64,000 nucleotides of DNA from Labia minor (lineage: Eukaryota; Arthropoda; Insecta; Dermaptera; Spongiphoridae): NCBI GenBank assembly GCA_963082975.1, contig OY720349.1, positions 65,098,501 through 65,162,500 on the forward strand, in the 5' to 3' direction. The translations under genes were made by a program, and so were the position numbers. Shown here piece by piece: positions 12,360-21,863 of the stretch (its first letter is position 1; each line of letters opens with the position of its first letter). Below the pieces are notes generated by a model that worked only from the letters and a program-made list of their open reading frames with translations, did no database searches and was not told the DNA's origin.

Positions 12360-12500
12360 AAAAGAAGTAACCAAATATCTGGTAAGTGAAGCGAGAGAGA
12401 AGTTGCCGCCGCCATAATGTCGACACAACCACTAGCAATGTGATGTTAATTAGTAAACACTTCTCATCCTACCCCACCATCGCTATCCCTCTTTTACCCC
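12360..12500. other. Island with GCCGCCGCC and a minus-strand acceptor
   Basis: The minus strand has ATGGCGGCGGCAACTTC and, just downstream, a good acceptor (ttacttcttttcttcag) at about 12358. The sequence after it is open for only about 15 codons. No product recognised. Confidence 0.2.
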
Positions 12501-12740
12501 ATAAAATTAAACTTGATTGAAAATAAAATATCCCGAATTCGGTTTTATATATAATGATAATGGTATAATATACTGACGGAAAAAATCAATATTATTAAAA
12601 AACAAATTATATCCCTTCCAGTAATAATAGATGATGGTTTGGTTTTAATAAAAATTTCATTAATAATTATTATTATATGAATAATAAATAATATAAATAA
12701 TCGTAAATATATTATTATAATAAAATATTAATGGAATCGG

Positions 12741-13010
12741 TTATTCTATATTTTTCTTAAACAAGTTGTTTTGAAATGATGTATGGACAGATATCCGATA
12801 TCTTTTCGATAAACAATAGACAATTCTCTCTGTTCCATGAATCAAGTAGTCTCCTTTGGGCGGGGTAACAAGTGCACCAAGTAAGAAACCATTATCCATA
12901 ACACACAAGGGTGTTGAGAAGAACAAAAGAAACACAATACGAACACTATTTCTCCAAGTGAGTCAGGTGAGTAACGATAGTTTTTACGGTCCAGCACAAT
13001 CTATTCAGAG
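12741..13010. other. GC-richer segment open on both strands; possible further exon
   Basis: This block is unusually free of stops for its AT-rich surroundings. On the minus strand one frame reads NSVRIVFLLFFSTPLCVMDN, then GFLLGALVTPPKGDYLIHGT, then ERIVYCLSKRY. That order resembles the middle of an FGF trefoil (VxI, a YLCM-like Cys/Met, GxLxG, an acidic/aromatic stretch, YxxxxSK). However, no AG acceptor gives this frame directly after exon 14417-14279, and no strong minus donor is visible. Upstream, a second minus frame starting at an acceptor (gaatag|ATT) reads IVLDRKNYRYSPDSLGEI. The plus strand carries three donor-like sites (gtaaga, and gtgagt twice). Either this is a decayed or complicated exon, or the resemblance is accidental. 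Confidence 0.25.
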
Positions 13011-13374
13011 GTACAAAAAATATGGAAGAATAATTTAAATAGAAATTACTCTAGAATTATAATGAATTCAAAAAAAAAATATGCAACAATATAAATTTAT
13101 TATTTAATAGTTATTATTAATTATTATAGTTATTATGAAATAAAAACATTTTTTATTTTAATTCCTTAAAAGTTCCTTGAAAGTGTACTAAAAAGTAATA
13201 AAAGGGGCATTGGACCTGGTTAAGACAATTAATAAAAATAAATATTAATAAGAGTGCTGATAGAGTTAAAAAAATTTATCAATACTATAAAGTGTGACCG
13301 CTTAAATTCTTAAATTCTCCTTTTATTTTCACAGCTGAAAATAACAATCTCTCTTATTTATCAAATTAAGTATA

Positions 13375-13940
13375 ATAAGTTGACTTGTGGTCAGGTCCTC
13401 CGAACCGACCGACGGTTGGAAGTAAATTAATTTCCACCTACAGAAACAATTTCAAATAATTTTAATATATCTATTAATGTAATAAAAAACAGATAGGCAT
13501 AGAACATAAATATTTTTAATTTTATTTTATTTATAATATATATGTAAGACCAGGCTGTGACGTCATGAATAGCTGGATGACGTCATATAATTTTAAATTA
13601 AGAAAAAAACTAATAAAAATGATTTTTCTCGGAGATAAAACCAATACAAAGTGCATGATTCGTGGTGATATGTAAAAAATCTCCTCATGTGAAATTTGGT
13701 GTGAGAATAACTCTTCCCTTCCTATCGTTGATCGCTAATACTACCACTTCCGGTTTCCGGATATACACCAAGCCGTTCAGGCTGTACACATCTATACGGA
13801 CGGACGGACGGACTGACATGATGCTAAAAATACTTTTTTCTGTTAAGAAAATGCTTGATTCGTAGAGATATGTAAAAATCTCCACATGTGAAATTTGGTG
13901 TGAAAACAATACCTCCCTTACTACCGTCGGTCGGTAAAAA
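13375..13940 (+). mobile_element. Paired-TGACGTCA dispersed repeat, copy A
   Basis: One of three copies (see 16651-17259 and 45491-46087). It starts ATAAGTTGACTTGTGGTCAG and has ACCGACCGACGG near the left end and the reverse complement CCGTCGGTCGGT near the right end. Inside lie two TGACGTCA octamers exactly 20 bp apart (13558 and 13578), a GGACGGACGGACGGAC run, and two copies of an ~86-bp module with a GGAGAT...ATCTCC inverted repeat. Compared with copy B about 70 bp is missing after ATATACACCA. No coding capacity; no clear target duplication. Superfamily unknown. Confidence 0.75.
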
Positions 13941-14278
13941 CTAGAATAATACTATAAATATAGTGTATGTTATAAATATTTTTGTGAAATTTTCTAGTTC
14001 GTTGAGAGATATTGTTGATATATAAAGGTTTATATTATTCTTTAAATAAAGATGAGGACTATATACTCGAAACCATACCAATTTTAATTAATGTCAAAAT
14101 ATAATTTAAAATAATTAATTTTATAAAAAATAGATATAATTTCTTTTTTTTATTTTAGTGTATCGAATGGCTTGATTGCATACGTTCCGATTTTTTATTG
14201 GATACAAGAAAATGAAACATTAACAAACCCACACTTGTGGAATTTAGTCATTCATATTAATTGATTATAATCACTTAC

Positions 14279-14417
14279 CGTATTTTTCGAGGGCGGGCAT
14301 ATTTTCGTTTTCGGCACGCACGTGACCTGTCTGGTTGATACTCAGAAAACTGTGGCTGCAATCGTTGTACAGCTTGACCGAGCGGACCATGCTGGGCACA
14401 GCCCCGCAGATCATCAC
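14279..14417 (-). CDS. 139-nt exon: end of signal peptide and start of an FGF-like beta-trefoil
   Basis: The minus-strand acceptor is ctttttgtgattgcccag|GTG and the donor TACG|gtaagtga. The exon holds 46 codons plus one base (phase 0 to phase 1) and is far richer in GC than its flanks. It completes the hydrophobic core (VMICGAVPS), with likely signal cleavage near residues 29-32 of the assembled protein. A mature segment follows with KLYNDCSHSFLSINQTG, then VRAENEN and PALEKYG. The spacing LY...FLxI...GxV...L matches the first beta strands of fibroblast growth factors, secreted ligands of receptor tyrosine kinases. N51-Q-T is a potential N-glycosylation site. The FGF assignment is inferred from pattern only; any small secreted beta-trefoil protein could look similar over 35 residues. 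That this is a coding exon is better supported than its family. Confidence 0.62.
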
Positions 14418-16027
14418 CTGGGCAATCACAAAAAGAACTCGTTTAAACGATTTATTTAATAGGACTAATATAATATGGAAGACTTTGTTCATGTTTTATT
14501 GGGATTATTTCATCATTTTAATTAATATAATATGTATATTATAATATATCTAATATATCAATAATACAATATAATATCTAAGCTCACTTGGCAAATGACA
14601 TGACAAATCAATATCAATTTATTAAATAATAAAGAAACAAAAAAAATAAAATAAAATAAACGAAAAAATAAGCAAATAGATTGAATAAAACATGAAAATG
14701 AAAAAAAAAAATATTTTAAAAATACTTTTTAAATAGAAATATTTCAATTTGTCAAAAAATACCTCATTTTAAATGAAAATAAATATGTATATACAATACA
14801 AATTGTATATAATCTAAAAATTCTAAATCGTCAAAAATTAAATAAAAAATCACCTAATTTTATAAAATCTATTTTTTCTAAAGAACGAAATTTTAGATTT
14901 TAATAAAGGAATACTTAATTTGTATCAAAAATTATCAAAGAATGGTCGTCAATGTATTTGAATAAAATTTGGATTGATGGTTTGAAGGAAAAAGTACCAT
15001 TATTTTTATAAATGTATATTTTTTTGGTATTACTAATTCTTTTTAATTAAAAAACTTATTTTTCCAAATAGTCTAATTGTTTTTTAAAAGTAATATTTTA
15101 AATAATTTATTATCGAGTATTCGTAAAGTCGTGAGTGTTTTGCACATACCAGTTCATTTGTGTTTGAAAGTCTGCCGTAAAATACTAAAGTTTTATTACT
15201 ATTTTATTTGTTTTCTTTTAAGCATAAATGTCTATTTGCCATTTTGGAATAAATCAATGATTTATTTATAACGGGGGAGAAGGAAATTATTTAACAAATA
15301 ACTGAAATCTACCGCTTTTGGGAAACTGTTCTAATACATCTGATCCAGTTGCAAGTACGTTTTTTGGGAATGGTTGAAATAATACTTAAGTAAAAGTATT
15401 CATTGTATCTTCATGTTTATAAATAATTATGGACTGATCTAAATCAAAAACAATAAATTTCGATAATTGTTTTATACCAAATTATATCCGGATTAATGTC
15501 ATTATAATCAAATCAGGTTTTCTTGACTTTCTTTAAATAATTTAATAATAGTTAGTGATGAGATTACCAGAAGTAATTTAATAGAGGCTTAAGAAATAGG
15601 TTTCTCGTTAGCCATGTCTATTCAAGTGAAGCGTTAATTCTATTTTATGGTTCTAGGATTTAAGGGGAAAGATACAAATGTGAACCGGATTAAATCGGAT
15701 GAGAAAAAGGGCAATATTTATTAGTATATAATTTGGTCCAAAAAGACAACATTGAATTTATATTTTTAATATTAACATATAATCTAACCAAATGATAAGA
15801 GAATCAAGGAAATTTTGGCTATTTATAAAAAAGTGACTTTGTTGTTTTGAGTCATATTTAAATGGTTAATTTGAAATAATTTTTTTTTTTTGATAATACA
15901 ATTTATTTTATTTAAGTTATCCTGGATTCATAATTTTAAAATGTAGATCTATATTTATATTTCTTTATTTCGATAAGACGCTTGTTTTTAAATTCAATAT
16001 AAAAAAATAATAATTCTTTATTAATAA

Positions 16028-16320
16028 ATGAATGGGTCAAAGATGATGAGGTCACCGGGGAATAACGAAGAATTGCATGACGTCTATGCATCTCCAGACA
16101 TAATTGGAGTATTAAAAGCGAGCACGTGGGAAGAAAGACAGAGGAAAGAATGGCGAAAAATATATTGGTGGGGAGACCGATTGGTAAACCTCCGCTTGGA
16201 CAATGTAGGAAGGGATGGGAGAGGGATGGTTGTGGCTCAGGATAGGGACACTTGGTTGACACTCTAGTTGTTGCGACCAAGAACTTTCGAGTTTCGTAGA
16301 GCCACTGAGATAGATGGATA
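16028..16320 (+). mobile_element. Truncated LINE fragment of the GATA-tail family, copy 3
   Basis: It shares GTCACCGGGGAAT near its start, GCATGACGTCTATGCATCTC, the GCGAAAAATATATTGGTGGG block and the terminal CTTTCGAGTTTCGTAGAGCC plus GATA-like tail with copy 1. Internal deletions shorten the C-terminal domain. It lies in the predicted 11-kb intron. Confidence 0.8.
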
Positions 16321-16650
16321 GTTTATTAATAACTGATCTAATATGTATTTGATCACAGGTTTGACCAATACATTGGAATGCTATGTGTATCATTGAATCC
16401 AACTGTAAAGGACGTTGGTTTTCAAAAGTTAAACATGACAAACTGTGTGCTATAAAAACATAACAACCTACTCTATTATATAATAACAGCCGTTGAGATT
16501 TCTAGAAAAGCAATTTAAAGTATTTTTACAAAAAAAAGTCCCTTAAATATTTATTGATCTTATAAATTAAAAGTTTTTATGGGAAATTTTATATATGAGA
16601 TTTTTTAAACACCAACTTAATTATATTAAATAATAAGACAATAAATGAAA

Positions 16651-17259
16651 ATAAGTTGACCTGTGGCCAGGCACAGAACCGACCGACGGTTGAAATAAAG
16701 TAATTTCCAGATACAGAAACAATTTCAAATAATTTAAATGTATCTATTAATGTAATAAAAAACAGATAGGCATAGAACATAAATATTTTTAATTTTATTT
16801 TATTTATAATATAGAAGTAGCTGGCTGTGACGTCATGAATAGTTGGGTGACGTCATATAATTTAAATTTAAAAAAAACTAATGAAGATGATTTTTCCCGA
16901 GTGCATGATTCGTGGAGATATGTAAAAAATCTCCTCATGTGAAATTTGGTGTGAAAATAACCCTTCCCTTCCTATCGTCGATCGCTAATTCTACCACTTC
17001 CGGTTTACGGATATACACCAAAAGTTGATCCATTCATCATACTGATGCATTAAGTAAATATACCAAATTCCATCAAAATCCGTTGAGCTGTTCAAGCTGT
17101 ACACATCGATACGGACGGACAGATAGACGGACAGACATCATGCTAAAAATACTATTTTCTGTGAAGAAAATGCATGATTCGTGAATATATGTAAAAATCT
17201 CCACATGTGAAATTTAATATGAAAACAATACCTCCCTTACTATCGTCGGTCGGTAAAAA
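16651..17259 (+). mobile_element. Paired-TGACGTCA dispersed repeat, copy B
   Basis: This is the most complete copy: left end ATAAGTTGACCTGTGGCCAG, TGACGTCA at 16828 and 16848 (20 bp apart), module 1 at about 16902-16988, a linker with CAAAATCCGTTGAGCTGTTC and GGACGGACAGATAGACGGAC, module 2 at about 17171-17256, and right end CGTCGGTCGGTAAAAA. It is non-coding and probably non-autonomous. Confidence 0.75.
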
Positions 17260-18710
17260 CAATTTAATAATTATACAAAGCTATAATCACAAAATAATGC
17301 TTTAATTAAGATTTATTATTTATATAGATTTAATTAATTCCTTCCTTTGAACTTTCACAAATATTATATTTATAGTTAATTAATACAATTTAAAACAAAA
17401 TGAATAATCACAATCTAGGTTAAAAATATCTATTTTTTTTAAATGTATTCTTGCGTCACTTCTAGATTCTAAATTTAAATAAAATATTATTTTCAATAGA
17501 TTTAATGGTTGGTTTCAATTAATTACAGTTCAAATGTTAAATTTAATCTCTCCGTCACCGTCCATCATCCAACCATTCATTTAAGTCACCTGTCTTCCAA
17601 GTAGCAAATAATTACATATAATCAATTATAATCAAATCTATTTACTAAATTTGAAATTGCTTCTAAATATATATAATAATTTGATGAATTAAGATTAGAA
17701 ATATTTCTTAATTAAAATTAGACAAATGTATTCTAATGAAGGAATTATTATTATTATTTTTTTTTAAACCGATTTGCAATGCTAAAATGAGTCATTATAT
17801 ATTATGAATATATTTTTTTTTTCTAATGGATTTTTCATTTTATTTATTTTGTTAATTTAAAAGTTGAAATGAATATGAAAATAGAGCTTACAGCCCTACG
17901 ATTATTATACATTCTTTATATCAATCTAATGACGGAAAACCATTTATTTTCGTTGTCTCATCAACGCCTGAGTGGCGCCTCAAACGAGAAGAATGTCATT
18001 TTATAGGTAGTAAGTGCATTCGGGAGGGTGAAAGAGAAAAAAAAAATGGAGAGTGAAAAAATTAAATCCCAAAGAAAGCCTTTATTAAAATATCTAAATA
18101 AGTTTTTTCAGATAAGTGATTAAGGGCAATGGCTCCAAAGGAGATTTCCAAGAATCAATATAAATAATATAGAAATGGGATGAAGGAAAATTGATTTAAA
18201 AGGCTAAGCAATTGAGGAGAGAATCATTTTATCATAAAAAGTGAAAAGTTTCTAAGTTATTAATTTGATTTCTTAGTATTAATTATAAATTAAAACCTTC
18301 GTTTTATTTCTAGATCAACATGATTCATTTATTTATTAAATGGAATTTAAATGCATTTCATTCAATGAATGAGAAACTAAGAAAAAAAAGAAGAAAAAGA
18401 ATGATTCACTTGATTTTCCAAATAGCTAAATACTATAATAATTATAATGAATATTAATTATTAATATATATATATATATATTATATCCAATTAATACTTT
18501 TAGTTGTATCTTGAAACATAACCATCCCTTTTCAAACATCTATCATTCATAATAATGTATTTAAGTTTTATCAAGAATATACAATTTATTTTTTTACTTA
18601 TGTTTAGTATATTTATCATTATCTCAGTATTACCACCAAGAAATAAATATTTATGTTCCATTTTAATGAAAAACAATAATATTTTTTTATATTCTTAAAA
18701 CTATCAAAAT

Positions 18711-19329
18711 TAGGGTTTCTGGTTCGAATATATTCGTAACCGATATTTGCGAATAAATGCTCAAAATTCACTATTCGTTATTTGCGAATTGTTGTCAATT
18801 ATTTGCAAATAATTTTGGTTTTTTTTTTATTTTTGTGAGAAAATTAAGTGGTTCCATCCCATTATGCATAATTCCTGGTTTCATAGCAAACTTTCAAATT
18901 TGATTAACAAGCGAAATCCTATTTTTATGAAGTTCTTTCGATATTACAAAAAATTCAATTTGAGTGTGAATTTGAATCAGATAGAATAAGAGCCAGACAA
19001 CCGGGTAAAAAAAGGAAAGAAAATATGTTTTAGCTGATCAAAAAATTGATTCTCTTAAATTACAATTTATTGAGCGTATGTGTACTAAAGTATCCCCGCT
19101 AAATTTTGAATTCAAAAATTTTATCCGTTTGTAATTCACAACTATAAGTTTTATTTAATTTATAATAAGAAAACACGAGTAATAGAATAGTTAGTGAAAA
19201 AAACAACCAAAATTAAAAAAAAAACTACAAAAACGAAACTATTCGAATATTATTTGTTATTTGCGAATAGTAAGGTTCTATTAACCGATATTTGCAAATA
19301 GTAAAAAGCTCGAATAATCAGAAACCCTA
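18711..19329. mobile_element. hAT-type MITE with 8-bp target duplication
   Basis: Terminal inverted repeats TAGGGTTTCTG...CAGAAACCCTA are flanked by perfect 8-bp duplications ATCAAAAT (18703-18710 and 19330-19337). The 8-bp duplication and TAGGG-type ends place it in the hAT superfamily. The subterminal regions carry repeated TATTTGCGAATA-like motifs in both orientations (around 18747, 18775, 18800, 19250 and 19290), as expected for transposase-binding sites. At 619 bp with no open frame, it must be non-autonomous. Confidence 0.85.
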
Positions 19330-20086
19330 ATCAAAATCTTTCATAGTTTATACGAATATAATTTTATTAAAAAACAGATAAGATCAAATTTATTTTTTTA
19401 GAAAATGTTAAATATTTTTGAATTACAAATAGTCATTTTTTAAATTTTTCAGTAAAAAATATCAAAATTAATTTAAAAGTTGCTTTTTTATTGAATTAAA
19501 TTAACAATTATTAAAAAAAAATATATATATATATTTTTTTTATCATTTATGTTCAAGTATCAAAAGGCGCCACCGGATCCACAGTATTTCTATAAAAAAC
19601 AAAACAAATATATTCTTATCTAGGGAAATTATTAGAAATGATAATATCAAAATAATAATAATATTACCTACTTAATTGATGATTGATAACTGATATTTAT
19701 TTAGGTATCTCTTTTTAAAATACCATATAATTCCAAGACATTTATTTACTTTACTTCAATTTTATAAGATCAACAAATAAAAAAAATAAATAAAACATTT
19801 ATTTAATGTAATGTACTTTCTGTCTAATTAATGTTTATAAAATTAATAACAATTTTTCTATTATTAAATAGTCCTTTTTCCGAGAAATAGATTGAAGCCT
19901 GTATATCTAACGATAAAGAAAAGATAAAAAATTGTTTGAAAACGAAATAAATAATCTAAGGTGAATAATCTTTACTCTGAAGAACTCAAATAGGTATCAT
20001 CTGAAATTATGACTTTAAATATATAATGATTTTATGCTTAGAAATAAAAGTTGCTAGGATTAGTCGATATTTTAGGAAATATCACT

Positions 20087-20099
20087 ATCCTATAACCGT
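20087..20099. repeat. Left target-site duplication of the jockey-type element
   Basis: The 13-mer ATCCTATAACCGT here recurs exactly at 24787-24799, immediately after the poly(A) run. The next base on each side differs, so the duplication is 13 bp. Confidence 0.92.
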
Positions 20100-20168
20100 G
20101 GACATTAGTTAACTAACCATCAAGCAGTTAACAACTCTCTAAGTGATCTTTAGTGGCGATCTCATTAC

Positions 20169-20185
20169 TAGGCCATTTCGGCCTA
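20169..20185 (+). other. Hairpin in the 5' UTR of the jockey-type element
   Basis: TAGGCC and GGCCTA form a perfect 6-bp stem around a 5-nt loop, about 70 nt from the element's 5' end. A role is not known. Confidence 0.4.
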
Positions 20186-20516
20186 AATACCTCATTATAC
20201 ATCAATTACAAATTTTAATATATATTATATATAAAATATTATATTGAATTTTCAACTTTTCAATTTGTATGTATAAAATTTTATTTAAATAATACCTTTA
20301 TAAATTAAATATCTACTAATATATAAACATACATATATTTTATACCCTCTTTCCAAGGCCTCTTTTTTCCCAGTCAGCCACACCGTTTAGGCCGCGAGTG
20401 TGTGAAGTCTACCCCTCCCCTTCCCACCCCAGTTCTCTCTCATCCATGCCCCAAGTACTAAATACCTTTTTAAAAAATAAATAAATAAATAAATAATAAT
20501 AATAACAACGCCAGAA

Positions 20517-21863
20517 ATGGCAATATGTCACTATTGCAAACTCCACATTCGTGGTGAGAAATATAAATGCAAGACATGTTGTAAGGGCTTCCACGCAAAA
20601 TGCGCAGTAGAACACCAACTTTTTCACAAGGACCAGCCCAACCCCTGCAATGTATCTTTTGAAAAAATCACGCTTGAAAACGACAACGCCGGACCTTCAA
20701 CATCTTCACATTCAGACGTCTCCACTCCTATAGACAACCATAAAAACAACTGGCAACTGGTAAATCACAATAAAAGACTACGTGACAGCCCAGAAACTCG
20801 ATGTGTTAAACAAAAGACTTTGGATGATTACACTATACCTACACACACTAATAAATTTCAATCACTCTCAGAACTAACTGACAACCAACCTAACTCTTCT
20901 AAAGAAACTATACCAAACAAACCCCCCCCTATTTTTATTCCTAATGTCACTAATTATAATGACATGTTGGCGTGTCTTGGCAGGGTAGCCCGAGACGGGT
21001 TCGTTTGTAAACTAATAAAAAAAGACGAAGTTAAAATCAATCCTAAAAAACCACTAGACTACACCTCCATAATTAAAATGTTAGATAACAGCAAAATTGA
21101 ATATTATACCTTTCAACCCAAATCTGAAAGAAATTTTAGAGCTGTTATCAAACAACTACATCACTCGACCGACCTTGTTGACATTAAAAAAGAAATTGAA
21201 GACCTTGGTCACTCAGTGGCCAATATCTTTAATATAAGAAAAAAAACGACAAAGGAACCCCTACCTATATTCTTCTTAGACCTAAAACCAGCACCCAACA
21301 ATAAAGACATCTATACTACTCAATACCTCTGTCATAGCAGGGTTGTAATTGAGGCACCGCGTGCTCGTAGAGATATCCCTCAATGTACGAGATGTCAGCA
21401 TTATGGGCATACCAGGGCATACTGTAAGCTGAGACCACGCTGCGTCAAATGTACTAAAGACCATCTTACATCTGACTGCCAAAAAGACAAGACTTCTCCA
21501 CCCCAATGTGTACTCTGTGGCGGTGACCATCCAGCCAACTTTAAGGGCTGCAAACATTATGTCGAATTACGACAAAACAAATATCCCTCTCTTAGACCTA
21601 AACAACTACAGACTGTACCCCCTCCACTACCAACTAGTTCAACTCATGATAAACGACAAACACTTAACTCCATGTCACAACCAAACATTCGCTACTCTGA
21701 CATACTAAAATCTAATAACAACGACAACTCCAAATCTCTCCCGACACAAACACAAACACCTATTCTGGAAAGCATGTTGGTTAAACTCATGGATCGCATG
21801 GACACTATACTCAACCTTTTGACTACCCTCATTGCGAGAATGCCCAATGGATCGGTTGCTTAA
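20517..21863 (+). CDS. Jockey-type LINE ORF1: nucleic-acid-binding protein with zinc fingers
   Basis: This 448-residue ORF1 protein would bind the element RNA and form the ribonucleoprotein needed for transposition. An N-terminal Cys/His finger (C4, C7, C18, C21, H26, C29) resembles a PHD or related zinc finger and is uncommon among textbook jockey ORF1s. A polar, low-complexity linker follows (residues about 45-140). A segment around 190-280 matches the PRE_C2HC-type domain that precedes gag-like knuckles in such LINEs. Three zinc knuckles follow: C290-C293-H298-C303, C309-C312-H316-C321 and C331-C334-H338-C345. The C-terminus has a leucine/methionine-rich stretch that may aid oligomerisation. 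The ATG at 20517 is the first in frame before the finger and gives full length; no frameshift is present. It overlaps ORF2 by 17 nt. Confidence 0.9.
   Translation: MAICHYCKLHIRGEKYKCKTCCKGFHAKCAVEHQLFHKDQPNPCNVSFEKITLENDNAGPSTSSHSDVSTPIDNHKNNWQLVNHNKRLRDSPETRCVKQKTLDDYTIPTHTNKFQSLSELTDNQPNSSKETIPNKPPPIFIPNVTNYNDMLACLGRVARDGFVCKLIKKDEVKINPKKPLDYTSIIKMLDNSKIEYYTFQPKSERNFRAVIKQLHHSTDLVDIKKEIEDLGHSVANIFNIRKKTTKEPLPIFFLDLKPAPNNKDIYTTQYLCHSRVVIEAPRARRDIPQCTRCQHYGHTRAYCKLRPRCVKCTKDHLTSDCQKDKTSPPQCVLCGGDHPANFKGCKHYVELRQNKYPSLRPKQLQTVPPPLPTSSTHDKRQTLNSMSQPNIRYSDILKSNNNDNSKSLPTQTQTPILESMLVKLMDRMDTILNLLTTLIARMPNGSVA

Noticed and set aside
13685..13909. 74-codon minus-strand frame
   Set aside because: Lies inside the paired-TGACGTCA repeat and is not kept in the other copies.
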